A program made the translations under genes and the position numbers. DNA of 64,000 nt from positions 3,253,205 to 3,317,204 of the forward strand of contig NZ_CP022316.1 of assembly GCF_002216795.1 (NCBI RefSeq). Direction: 5' to 3'. Below, piece by piece: positions 1 to 9,172 of this stretch (position 1 is its first letter; each line of letters begins with the position of its first letter). This stretch comes from Brachybacterium avium. GTDB taxonomy: Bacteria; Actinomycetota; Actinomycetes; Actinomycetales; Dermabacteraceae. The notes beneath the pieces were generated by a model. That model ran no database searches, was not told where the DNA came from, and was given only the letters and a program-made list of their open reading frames with translations.

Positions 1-1194
1 GTGGGGCGCACGATGGCGCCGGCGAGCCCCGAGCAACGCGCGCAGGTCGATCAGATCCTCACCGCCCACCTGCCCTACCTCGAGGACTGCGGTCCGGAGG
101 AATGGGGCGGGGAGGCGGAGAAGGTGCTGCACGGCCTGGATCCGGACGGCGCCGCTGAACGACATCGCACGGCGAAGAGGGACCGCAGCGTCACCGTGCG
201 CCGCGGTGAGCACGGCATGTGCACTGTCACCGCGCGCCTGGCCGGGCTCGACGGCGCCCGCCTCCGCAAAGGGCTCTCGATCGCTGCGGAGAAGGCCCGC
301 GCTCATGGTGATCGGCGGGGCCATCAGCAGATCATGGCGGACCTCTTCGCCGACGCACTGATCGGCCGCGGCGAGGGGATCGATCCGTCCACGCTGGAGA
401 TCGGCGTGATCATCACCGACCGCTCCCTCCTCGCCCCCGATCACGCCGATGCCGCCACCATCGAGGGCTACGGCGCGGTGCCCTTCGAGCACATCCGCGA
501 GGAGATGCGCGAGGCGATGACGCCCGTCGAGGAGGATCCGGAGCTCGTGATGACCCTGCGCCGGCTCTATACCGACCCGGAGGACGGCCAGCTCGTCGCT
601 GTCGAATCCACTGCCCGCAGCTTCCCGCCGGCGCTCGCCCGCTTCCTCCGGTTCGCCCACCAGACCTGCCGTGCGCCCCACTGCGATGCGAGCATCCGCC
701 AGAACGACCACATCGTCCCGTGGTCGCAGGGTGGCCCCACCTCCCTGGACAACGGCAACGGACTCTGCGCCGCGGACAACCAGAAGGAGGAGTCCGGGCA
801 GAGGGCACGCGTCGTCCGTGACGAGAACGGGAAGCGCCGCACCGTCGAATGGACCACCCGCTACGGGCAGACGTCCCACCGTCGCGGCATCAACGTCGAC
901 CCGGTCGGCACGGGGGCGAGACTGCTGCGCCGAGCTGACGGCACGGCTCGCTCCAGTCCCCGCCCCGGCTCCCGCCCACCCGATGGCGAACCGGATGGCT
1001 CACTCCGCCGCGCTCTCGCGCTGCTCGATCCGCGACCGGTGGTGCGAGATCACCGCAGGGAACCCCCTCTCAAGGAGCCTCGACACAGGGAATCTCACCG
1101 CCTCGCGTCGCGGCGCCGGGATCACGTCTTCTTCCCGCACGTCACGCTCATCGCCGACCGGCCATGGCGCGGTCTCGAACCCGGCGCGGCCTAG
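1..1194 (+). CDS. DUF222 / HNH endonuclease-domain protein, 5' end cut by window
   Basis: The open frame runs from base 1 to a TAG stop, so the N-terminus is probably outside the window; the GTG at base 1 is not a convincing start. The first ~200 visible residues resemble the DUF222 region that precedes HNH domains in many actinobacterial multicopy proteins. The HNH module lies at about residues 220-265: a Cys pair (C223, C228), the metal and catalytic His in NDHIVP (H237), then N251 and N260. The usual second cysteine pair is incomplete: the expected LCxxCN reads LCAADN, so one structural zinc ligand appears to be lost. The C-terminal ~110 residues are Arg/Pro-rich and likely disordered. The family is often called 13E12-repeat or HNH nuclease, and its physiological role is not established. 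It converges on the ABC-F gene with a 17-base gap. Confidence 0.85.
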   Translation: MGRTMAPASPEQRAQVDQILTAHLPYLEDCGPEEWGGEAEKVLHGLDPDGAAERHRTAKRDRSVTVRRGEHGMCTVTARLAGLDGARLRKGLSIAAEKARAHGDRRGHQQIMADLFADALIGRGEGIDPSTLEIGVIITDRSLLAPDHADAATIEGYGAVPFEHIREEMREAMTPVEEDPELVMTLRRLYTDPEDGQLVAVESTARSFPPALARFLRFAHQTCRAPHCDASIRQNDHIVPWSQGGPTSLDNGNGLCAADNQKEESGQRARVVRDENGKRRTVEWTTRYGQTSHRRGINVDPVGTGARLLRRADGTARSSPRPGSRPPDGEPDGSLRRALALLDPRPVVRDHRREPPLKEPRHRESHRLASRRRDHVFFPHVTLIADRPWRGLEPGAA

Positions 1195-1211
1195 CGTGAG
1201 GGCGGATCCGC

Positions 1212-3116
<1,905 letters not shown>

Positions 3117-3181
3117 ACGGAGAGGTCCTCGGGGGTGCGGAAGATGCGGGCGGACGGCTGGGCGGTTCTGAACGCCACGGC

Positions 3182-3715
3182 TCACCGCTGGGGAGGGTCG
3201 TCCGCCTCGAAGGTCAGCAGCAGGGAGCGCAGGGTGTCGGCGAGCGCGGAGCGCCCGTCGGGGGCCAGCGGCTCGAGCAGCTCCTGCTCCGCCTCCAGCA
3301 GCGTCTCCATCGCCGCATCGACCCGGGCGACGCCCTCGCGGCGCAGCCGCACCTCGACCGCCCGGCCGTCATGCGGGCTGCGGTTCTTGCTCACCAGGCC
3401 CCGGGCGACCAGCTTGTCGATGCGGGTGGTCATGGTGCCGCTGGTCACCAGGGTCTCGTGCATCAGCGCGCCGGGCGAGAGGGCGTCCTCACCGCTGCGC
3501 CGCAGGGCCGAGAGCATGTCGAACTCCCATCCCTCGAGCCCGGCATCGGTGAAGGCCCCGCGCCGGGCGACCTCGAGATACCTCGACAGGCGGGAGATGC
3601 GGGAGAACACCGCCAGCGGGGCGACATCCAGGTCTGCGCGGGCCGTGCGCCAGCCCTCGACGATGCGGTCGACCTCGTCGTGGCGCGGTGCGGCGGCGTC
3701 TGGCGTGGTGGGCAT
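3182..3715 (-). CDS. MarR-family transcriptional regulator
   Basis: 177 residues with the MarR winged-helix layout: N-terminal dimerisation helices, a recognition helix near TLVTSGTMTTRIDKLVARGLV, and the wing with the family signature DGRAVEVRL. Such proteins are dimeric repressors, often of efflux or stress genes, that release DNA on binding small phenolic ligands; the ligand is not predictable here. The gene lies 65 bases upstream of the ABC-F gene on the same strand, so co-transcription is likely. The ATG at 3715 is preceded on the minus strand by TAGACT and 7 bases, a pattern expected for a leaderless transcript, and there is no Shine-Dalgarno sequence. Confidence 0.88.
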   Translation of the reverse strand: MPTTPDAAAPRHDEVDRIVEGWRTARADLDVAPLAVFSRISRLSRYLEVARRGAFTDAGLEGWEFDMLSALRRSGEDALSPGALMHETLVTSGTMTTRIDKLVARGLVSKNRSPHDGRAVEVRLRREGVARVDAAMETLLEAEQELLEPLAPDGRSALADTLRSLLLTFEADDPPQR

Positions 3716-3722
3716 GGGGCCG

Positions 3723-3728
3723 AGTCTA
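3723..3728 (-). promoter_or_regulatory. -10 box of leaderless MarR gene
   Basis: TAGACT on the minus strand ends 7 bases before the ATG at 3715, so transcription would begin at or next to the start codon. No clear -35 is visible (GGGACT at the expected distance). Confidence 0.5.
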
Positions 3729-3752
3729 GGGGCCTGTCTGCCGCGAGTCCCT

Positions 3753-4400
3753 TCAGCCGCCGTCGCTCTCGCGCAGCGAAGGCTTCTTCTGCAGGGCGCT
3801 GAGCCCGTACCAGGAGAGGTTCACCATGCGAGCGGCGACGATCTCCTTCGAGGGCCTGCGCGTCTCCAGCCACCACTGACCGGTGTACGCCACCATCCCG
3901 ACGAGCATCTGGGCGTACAGCGTGGCGTCGCGCGGCGGGTAGCGGTGCAGGCGCAGCTGAGTGGCGAGGATCTCCTCGACCCGCTGGGCGACATCGGTCA
4001 GGAGCGAGGAGAAGGTGCCGACCGCGTGGCTGACGGGGGAGTCCCGCACCAGGATCCGGAAACCGTCCTCGTTCTCGTCGATGTAGGAGAGGAAGGCGAG
4101 CGCCGCCCGCTCCATCAGCACCCGGGGATGCGAGCGCTGATCCTCCAGGGAGCTCTCCAGGTCGGTCAACAGGGTGGAGACCTCGCGGTCCACGACGACC
4201 GCGTACAGCCCCTCTTTGCCGCCGAAGTGCTCGTACACGATCGGCTTGGAGACCTTCGCCCGTGCCGCGATCTCCTCGACGGTGGTCATGTCATAGCCCT
4301 TCTCGGCGAACACGCTGCGGCCCACCGAGACCAGCTGCTCACGGCGCTCCTTGCCGGACATGCGCGTCGTCCGAGCGCGAGAGGCTTCCTTCTCCACCAT
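3753..4400 (-). CDS. TetR/AcrR-family transcriptional regulator
   Basis: 215 residues. The N-terminal TetR helix-turn-helix is clear at about residues 15-65 (RSVFAEKGYDMTTVEEIAARA then KPIVYEHFGGKEGLY), followed by an all-helical ligand and dimerisation domain. ATG 4400 (MVEKEAS) was preferred over an upstream ATG at 4622, because the extra 74 residues are low-complexity and overlap the tRNA gene. A TetR gene next to glmU is also seen in mycobacteria (Rv1019), which supports orthology but does not give the regulon. Two palindromes lie just upstream of the start, GGGAGTCTCCC (4404-4414) and CACCGGTG (4416-4423). They are plausible autoregulatory operator halves, inferred only. Confidence 0.88.
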   Translation of the reverse strand: MVEKEASRARTTRMSGKERREQLVSVGRSVFAEKGYDMTTVEEIAARAKVSKPIVYEHFGGKEGLYAVVVDREVSTLLTDLESSLEDQRSHPRVLMERAALAFLSYIDENEDGFRILVRDSPVSHAVGTFSSLLTDVAQRVEEILATQLRLHRYPPRDATLYAQMLVGMVAYTGQWWLETRRPSKEIVAARMVNLSWYGLSALQKKPSLRESDGG

Positions 4401-4533
4401 GGCGGGAGTCTCCCACACCGGTGATCCGGCGGTCAGCGACGGCGGGCGGCGGTCCGGCACGGTCGCCGAGCCGGCCGCGCCCCGGAGGTGCTCCGGCCAG
4501 GAGGGGAGCGCCCGGGGACCGCCGATCTGGCGG

Positions 4534-4539
4534 TAGGAT
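4534..4539 (+). promoter_or_regulatory. possible -10 for tRNA-Gln
   Basis: TAGGAT, about 75 bases upstream of the tRNA, is the only -10-like hexamer between the divergent TetR gene and the tRNA. No convincing -35 is seen. Confidence 0.3.
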
Positions 4540-4614
4540 CGGGCCGCGCCCGCGGCGCCACCTGTCTCCATCGGTGCCCGGAGGGGCCGGCGGCAGGCAG
4601 TGCGAGGGGCGCGA

Positions 4615-4686
4615 TCCGCCATGGTGTAATCGGCAACACCTCAGATTTTGGTTCTGAAGTTTCAGGTTCGAGTCCTGATGGCGGAA
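4615..4686 (+). tRNA. tRNA-Gln (anticodon TTG)
   Basis: A 72-base cloverleaf. The acceptor stem pairs TCCGCCA (4615-4621) with TGGCGGA (4679-4685), with discriminator A at 4686. The anticodon stem is TCAGA/TCTGA (4641-4645 / 4653-4657), with loop TTTTGGT giving anticodon TTG (4648-4650), which reads CAA. The T loop GGTTCGAGTCC is intact. CCA is not encoded. It lies just upstream of glmU, a frequent actinobacterial arrangement. Confidence 0.96.
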
Positions 4687-4771
4687 CGCCATCGCTCTCG
4701 TGGCGATGTCGCAGGACGACCGCGGCGACGCCGCATACCCCACCCGTCGAAGACCTCGAGGAGCCGCAGAC

Positions 4772-6280
4772 GTGGGAATCGAAGAGACCACTGCCCCCGC
4801 CGCCGTGATCGTTCTGGCCGCTGGTGCCGGGACCCGGATGAAGTCTCGGAGGCCGAAGGTGCTCCACGAGATCGGGGGCAGATCCCTCCTCGTGCACGCC
4901 GTCACCGCCGCCGAGGGCACCGGCCCCGCCGAGCTCGTGGTCGTGCTGCGTCACGAGCGGGACCGCGTCGCCGAGCATCTCGCCGAGCACGCCTCCGAGG
5001 TCACCGTCGCCGACCAGGACGAGATCCCCGGCACCGGGCGCGCCGTCCAGTGCGGGCTCGAGCAGGTCACCGCGAGCGAGGGGACCGTCCTGGTCACCTA
5101 CGGCGACGTGCCGCTGTTGGATCCCGCCACCCTGCGTGAGCTGGTCACCGCCCATGAGGGGGCGGGTGCCGCCGCCACGGTGCTCAGCGCTCGCGTCCCC
5201 GACCCCACCGGCTACGGCCGCATCCTGCGCAGCGAGGACGGCACCGAGGTGATCGGGATCGTCGAGCACAAGGACGCCGACGCCGCTCAGCGCGAGATCG
5301 ACGAGATCAACTCCGGCATCTACGCCTTCGATCTCGCGGTGCTGCGCGACGCGCTGGGGCGCATCGGCACCGACAACGCCCAGGGCGAGATGTACCTCAC
5401 CGACGTCCTCGCGATCGCCCGAGCCGATGGCCGTCCCGTGCGGGCCGTGGTCACCGCGGACGTGATGATGGTCGAGGGTGTCAACGACCGGGTCCAGCTC
5501 GCACAGCTCGGAGCGGAGATGAACCGTCGCACCCTCGAGCGCCACATGCGCGCCGGCGTGACGATCATCGACCCCGCCACCACCTGGATCGACGCCGACG
5601 TCACCATCGGGCAGGACGTGATGATCCTTCCCGGGGTCCAGCTGCACGGCGCCACCGACATCGGCGAGGAGGCCGTGATCGGCCCCGACTCGACCCTGCG
5701 CGATACCGAGGTGGGCGCCGCCGCCGAGGTGGTCCGCTCCCATGCACTCCTGGCCGTCATCGGCGCCGGCGCCACGGTCGGGCCCTTCTCCTATCTCCGG
5801 GCCGGCACGGATCTCGGGGCCCGCGGCAAGATCGGTGGCTTCGTCGAGACCAAGAACGCGAAGATCGGCGAGAGCGCGAAGGTCCCGCACCTCAGCTACG
5901 TCGGTGACGCCGATATCGGTGAGGGCACCAACATCGGCGCCGGCACGATCGTCGCGAACTACGACGGAGTGGACAAGCACCGCACCACCATCGGCCGCCA
6001 GGTGCGCGTCGGCGCCGACAACGTGCTCGTGGCGCCGGTCAGTATCGGTGACGGAGCGGCGACCGGAGCCGGGACCACGGTCCGCAAGGATGTCCCCGCC
6101 GGGGCCCTGGGCGTCAGCGCCGTCTCGCAGCGGAACATGGAAGGATGGACCCTGCGACGCCGTGCGGGGACCACGGCCGAGGCTGCGGCACGTGCGGCCC
6201 TCGGCACTGACGAAGGGTCCGCTGCCAGGACGCCTGCAGATACTGCCGCCGACGAGCACAAGGAGCACAAGCAGCGATGA
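4772..6280 (+). CDS. glmU: Bifunctional GlmU: GlcNAc-1-P uridyltransferase / GlcN-1-P acetyltransferase
   Basis: Makes UDP-N-acetylglucosamine for peptidoglycan in two steps. The N-terminal pyrophosphorylase domain shows LAAGAGTRM (15-23) followed by RPKVLHEIGG, the nucleotide-sugar signature. The C-terminal part is a left-handed beta helix of hexapeptide repeats with the acetyl-transfer motifs GPFSYLRAG, GGFVETKNA and VANYDGVDKHRTTIG. The protein has 502 residues with an acidic/Ala-rich tail. GTG 4772 was chosen because GAGGAG lies 8 bases upstream (4758-4763); an ATG at 4700 would add 24 unrelated residues. The stop overlaps the prs start (ATGA), so the two genes are translationally coupled, pairing UDP-GlcNAc supply with PRPP supply as in other actinobacteria. 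Confidence 0.96.
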   Translation: MGIEETTAPAAVIVLAAGAGTRMKSRRPKVLHEIGGRSLLVHAVTAAEGTGPAELVVVLRHERDRVAEHLAEHASEVTVADQDEIPGTGRAVQCGLEQVTASEGTVLVTYGDVPLLDPATLRELVTAHEGAGAAATVLSARVPDPTGYGRILRSEDGTEVIGIVEHKDADAAQREIDEINSGIYAFDLAVLRDALGRIGTDNAQGEMYLTDVLAIARADGRPVRAVVTADVMMVEGVNDRVQLAQLGAEMNRRTLERHMRAGVTIIDPATTWIDADVTIGQDVMILPGVQLHGATDIGEEAVIGPDSTLRDTEVGAAAEVVRSHALLAVIGAGATVGPFSYLRAGTDLGARGKIGGFVETKNAKIGESAKVPHLSYVGDADIGEGTNIGAGTIVANYDGVDKHRTTIGRQVRVGADNVLVAPVSIGDGAATGAGTTVRKDVPAGALGVSAVSQRNMEGWTLRRRAGTTAEAAARAALGTDEGSAARTPADTAADEHKEHKQR

Positions 6281-7257
6281 GCGGAATCGTCACCACCGGG
6301 GAGAAGCGACTGGTCCTCGCCTCCGGACGGGCTCACCCGGTTCTCGCGCAGGAGGTCGCCGACGAGCTCGGCGTCGAGATCCTGCCGATGGATGCCTGGG
6401 ACTTCGCCAACGGCGAGATCTACGTGCGCTACGGCGAGTCGGTGCGCGGCACCGATGTCTTCGTGCTGCAGTCCCACCCCGCTCCGATCAACACCTGGGT
6501 GATGGAGCACCTCATCATGATCGACGCGCTCAAGCGGGCCTCGGCCAAGCGGATCACCGCGATCGCGCCGAGCTTCCCGTACGCGCGCCAGGACAAGAAG
6601 CATCGTGGTCGCGAGCCGATCTCCGCGCGGCTGATGGCGGATATGTACGAGACCGCGGGCGTGGATCGGATGATCTCCGTGGACCTCCATGCACCGCAGG
6701 TCCAGGGCTATTTCGAGCGCCCTGTCGACCATCTGATGGCGCTGCCGATCCTCGCCGAGTACATCCAGGGCAAGTACGGTCAGGAGGATCTCGCCGTCGT
6801 CTCCCCGGATGCCGGCCGCATCCGGGTCGCCGAGCAGTGGGCCAAGAAGCTCGGCGGCGTGAACCTCGCCTTCGTCCACAAGTCCCGCGACCCCAAGCGG
6901 CCCAACCAGGCCGTGGCCAAGCGCGTGATCGGTGACATCGAGGGCAAGACCTGCATCCTGGTCGACGACATGATCGACACCGCGGGCACCATCGTGCAGG
7001 CGGCGGACGCCCTGGTCGCCAACGGTGCTGACTCGGTGGTCATCGCGACCACGCATCCGATCCTCTCCGACCCCGCTACCGAGCGGCTGAAGGCCAGCTC
7101 GGTCCGCGAGGTCGTGTGCACCAACACCCTCCCGGTGCCGCCGGAGAAGGAGTTCGACCGGCTCACCCAGCTCTCGATCGCGCCGCTGCTGGCGCGGGCG
7201 ATCCGTGCGGTCTTCGACGACGGCTCGGTCACCAGCATCTTTGATGGCGAGGTCTGA
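6277..7257 (+). CDS. prs: Ribose-phosphate pyrophosphokinase
   Basis: Converts ribose 5-phosphate and ATP to PRPP, the precursor of nucleotides, His, Trp and, in actinobacteria, arabinan donors. It has 326 residues, close to the family length. Visible signatures are the class I motif VDLHAPQVQGYF, the flexible loop region around SPDAGRIRVAEQWAKKL, and the PRPP-binding loop VDDMIDTAGT (229-238). The start ATG overlaps the glmU stop by four bases. The last codons (GGCGAGGTCTGA) are part of the first copy of a 55-bp repeat that continues downstream, so the gene's 3' end appears to have been captured by, or to have seeded, the repeat array. Confidence 0.96.
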   Translation: MSGIVTTGEKRLVLASGRAHPVLAQEVADELGVEILPMDAWDFANGEIYVRYGESVRGTDVFVLQSHPAPINTWVMEHLIMIDALKRASAKRITAIAPSFPYARQDKKHRGREPISARLMADMYETAGVDRMISVDLHAPQVQGYFERPVDHLMALPILAEYIQGKYGQEDLAVVSPDAGRIRVAEQWAKKLGGVNLAFVHKSRDPKRPNQAVAKRVIGDIEGKTCILVDDMIDTAGTIVQAADALVANGADSVVIATTHPILSDPATERLKASSVREVVCTNTLPVPPEKEFDRLTQLSIAPLLARAIRAVFDDGSVTSIFDGEV

Positions 7258-7425
7258 TCGACGTACTGCGAGGTACGAGCGGTAGGAGACCAGACGAAGC
7301 AGCGGGGTCTGATCGACGTACTGCGAGGTACGAGCGGTAGGAGACCAGACGAAGCAGCGGGGTCTGATCGACGTACTGCGAGGCACGAGCGGTAGGAGAT
7401 CGGGCGGTGGGGCGGGGTCTGAGCA
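7251..7425 (+). repeat. 55-bp tandem repeat array with nested inverted repeats
   Basis: Three consecutive units begin at 7251, 7306 and 7361 with exact 55-base spacing. A fourth start (GGTCTGAGCAGCG at 7416) is in phase but decays at once. Units 1 and 2 appear identical; unit 3 has a T-to-C change and diverges after about 7400. Each unit contains an inner inverted repeat CGTAC-TGCGAG-GTACG nested inside an outer GTCTG...CAGAC pair, so each could fold as a small hairpin. The first unit includes the prs stop codon. The units are contiguous without spacers, so this is not CRISPR-like. Confidence 0.9.
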
Positions 7426-7701
7426 GCGCTCGCGTCGGCCAGCCCGGCGAGGACGTGGCCGTTGCCGCCCCGCTCACTGCGTGGTCGCCGCTCCGCTCCC
7501 GGGCTGAGGTGCGGTGCCGCTCACGTCGCTCCCGCCCCGGTGGGCCACCCGTGCTAGTCTCACCGGGTCACTTCGGCGAGGGAGCGGGCCACGGCCCCTC
7601 CGTGATCGACGCGGTGCGGAAATCCGGGAGCGGGTCACCCCTCCCTGTGCCCCGTGGCGTCGCTCATCGTCGAGCCACCCCACTCCACGAGGAGCACTCC
7701 T
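7258..7701. other. prs-rplY intergenic region
   Basis: 444 bases without a credible gene. It holds the rest of the 55-bp array (to about 7425), then GC-rich sequence, an extended -10 (7552-7560), and the ~140-base rplY leader. Short frames here lack start signals and homology. Confidence 0.7.
7552..7560 (+). promoter_or_regulatory. extended -10 upstream of rplY
   Basis: TGCTAGTCT (TG extension plus TAGTCT) would start a ~135-base leader before rplY. A -35 is not recognisable. The leader could carry autoregulatory structure, but none was identified. Confidence 0.4.
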
Positions 7702-8307
7702 ATGGCTGAGAAGCTGAACGTCGAACTGCGCGAGGACTTCGGCAAGGGCGCATCGCGCCGCCTGCGCGCCGAGAGCCGCATCCCCGCCGTCCTGTACGGA
7801 CACGGCGAGGCACCCCTCCACCTCTCCCTGCCCGGGCACGACACCGCCCTGGCCGCTCGTAACCCCAACGCGCTGCTCGAGCTCTCCCTCCCGGACGGTG
7901 CCAAGCACCTCGCCCTCATCAAGGAGATCCAGCGTCACCCGCTGAAGCGCTCCCTGAACCACCTCGACCTGATCACCGTCCGCAAGGGCGAGAAGGTCGA
8001 GGTCGAGATCCCGGTCATCCTCGACGGTGAGCCCGTCGCCCCGGCCGCGGCGTTCGTCGAGCTGCAGACGCTGACGCTCCTGGTCGATGCGCTGAACGTG
8101 CCGGAGCAGGTCGAGATCGATGTCGAGGGCACCGAAGACGGCTTCCAGGTCTTCGCCGGTGACGTCACCCTGCCCGAGGGCAGCGAGCTGGTCTCCGACG
8201 TCGAGCTGCTGGTCGCCAGCGTCGCCCTGCCGCGCATCGAGGAGACCGAGGACGAGGACTCCGAGGAGGCCACCGAGGCTGCCGAGGAGCCCGCCGAGGA
8301 GGCGTGA
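7702..8307 (+). CDS. rplY: 50S ribosomal protein L25 / general stress protein Ctc
   Basis: A 5S rRNA-binding protein of the large subunit in its long, two-domain form (201 residues). The N-terminal L25 domain covers about residues 1-95 (MAEKLNVELREDFGKGASR; IPAVLYGHG), the C-terminal beta domain about 98-180, and the tail is strongly acidic (Glu/Asp/Ala). ATG 7702 follows GAGGAG by seven bases; the longer frame from 7654 lacks a ribosome-binding site. The gene is followed by a strong GC hairpin. Its place between prs and pth is the conserved actinobacterial order. Confidence 0.95.
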   Translation: MAEKLNVELREDFGKGASRRLRAESRIPAVLYGHGEAPLHLSLPGHDTALAARNPNALLELSLPDGAKHLALIKEIQRHPLKRSLNHLDLITVRKGEKVEVEIPVILDGEPVAPAAAFVELQTLTLLVDALNVPEQVEIDVEGTEDGFQVFAGDVTLPEGSELVSDVELLVASVALPRIEETEDEDSEEATEAAEEPAEEA

Positions 8308-8372
8308 CCTCTGCGGAGCAGGTGAACCGGAGGCCCCGCCCCGACCCCGCTCCGTTGCTCACACCCCAGGTG

Positions 8373-8403
8373 CCGGGGCGTCGCGCTCAGCGCGGCGCCC
8401 CGG
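8373..8403 (+). terminator. GC-rich stem-loop after rplY
   Basis: A 14-pair stem (8373-8386 with 8390-8403, one U-G wobble) closes a 3-base TCA loop. There is no T-tract; such I-shaped hairpins commonly terminate in actinobacteria. It is 65 bases past the rplY stop and 154 before pth. Confidence 0.6.
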
Positions 8404-8557
8404 TACGGTATCCGGGGTCGTGCGCCCAGCCTCGCCACGGGACCGCCCTGCGCGGAACCACCCAGCCTCGAGCAGGTTCGGCGGGCATCGCCGACCGGGA
8501 TCAGTCCGTGCCGCCAGCAGTCCCTGCCGGCACCGAGGCAGCAGCGAGGAGCAGCCC

Positions 8558-9172
8558 ATGACCGTCAGCGCACGCCGGCCAGGCCCCTACCTGGTGGTGG
8601 GTCTGGGCAATCCCGGCCCGAAGTACGCCGCGACCCGGCACAACATCGGGCAGATGGTCCTGGATCACCTCGCGGCGGCCGTCGGAGGCCGCTTCGCCGC
8701 CGCCCGGCGCGCCCAGGCCGTCGTGCTGGAGGGTCGGCTCGGCCTCCCCGGGGCCGATGCCCGCGTCGTCCTGGCCAAGACCACCACCTTCATGAACGTC
8801 TCGGGAGGTCCGGTCAAGGCGCTGTCCACCTACTACGACATCCCGCCGGAGCGGATCGTCGCCGTGCACGACGAGGTCGACATCCCCTTCGACGCAGTGC
8901 GGCTGAAGTCCGGTGGCGGCGAGGGCGGCCACAACGGACTGCGGGACATCACCAAGGCACTGGGCACGAAGGACTATCTCCGGGTGCGGGTGGGCGTCGG
9001 CCGACCGGCCGGCGGCCGCGACACCGCCGATCATGTGCTCGCTCCCTTCAGCACCACCGAGCGCAAGTCCCTGGAGCTGCTCGTCTCCGATGCGGCCGAC
9101 GCCGTGGAGTCCGTGATCCTCGAGGGCCTCACCGCCGCCCAGCAGCGCTTCCACTCCCGAGAGGTCCGATGA
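8558..9172 (+). CDS. pth: Peptidyl-tRNA hydrolase
   Basis: Frees tRNA from peptidyl-tRNA that drops off ribosomes. It has 204 residues, the family length. VVGLGNPGPKYAATRHNIG holds the conserved Asn and the catalytic His near the N-terminus; HDEVDIPFDAVRLKSGGG and GGHNGLRDI carry the catalytic Asp and the substrate-binding Asn. ATG 8558 follows GAGGAG at good spacing. A longer frame from 8120 crosses the rplY terminator and is spurious. The stop overlaps the mfd start (ATGA), so pth and mfd are coupled. Confidence 0.95.
   Translation: MTVSARRPGPYLVVGLGNPGPKYAATRHNIGQMVLDHLAAAVGGRFAAARRAQAVVLEGRLGLPGADARVVLAKTTTFMNVSGGPVKALSTYYDIPPERIVAVHDEVDIPFDAVRLKSGGGEGGHNGLRDITKALGTKDYLRVRVGVGRPAGGRDTADHVLAPFSTTERKSLELLVSDAADAVESVILEGLTAAQQRFHSREVR

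Noticed and set aside
4433-6268. 611-codon minus-strand frame over glmU and tRNA-Gln
   Set aside because: Mirror of the hexapeptide repeats of glmU and overlaps a tRNA; no independent evidence.
7251-7425. CRISPR array
   Set aside because: The 55-bp units abut each other without variable spacers and no cas genes are near.
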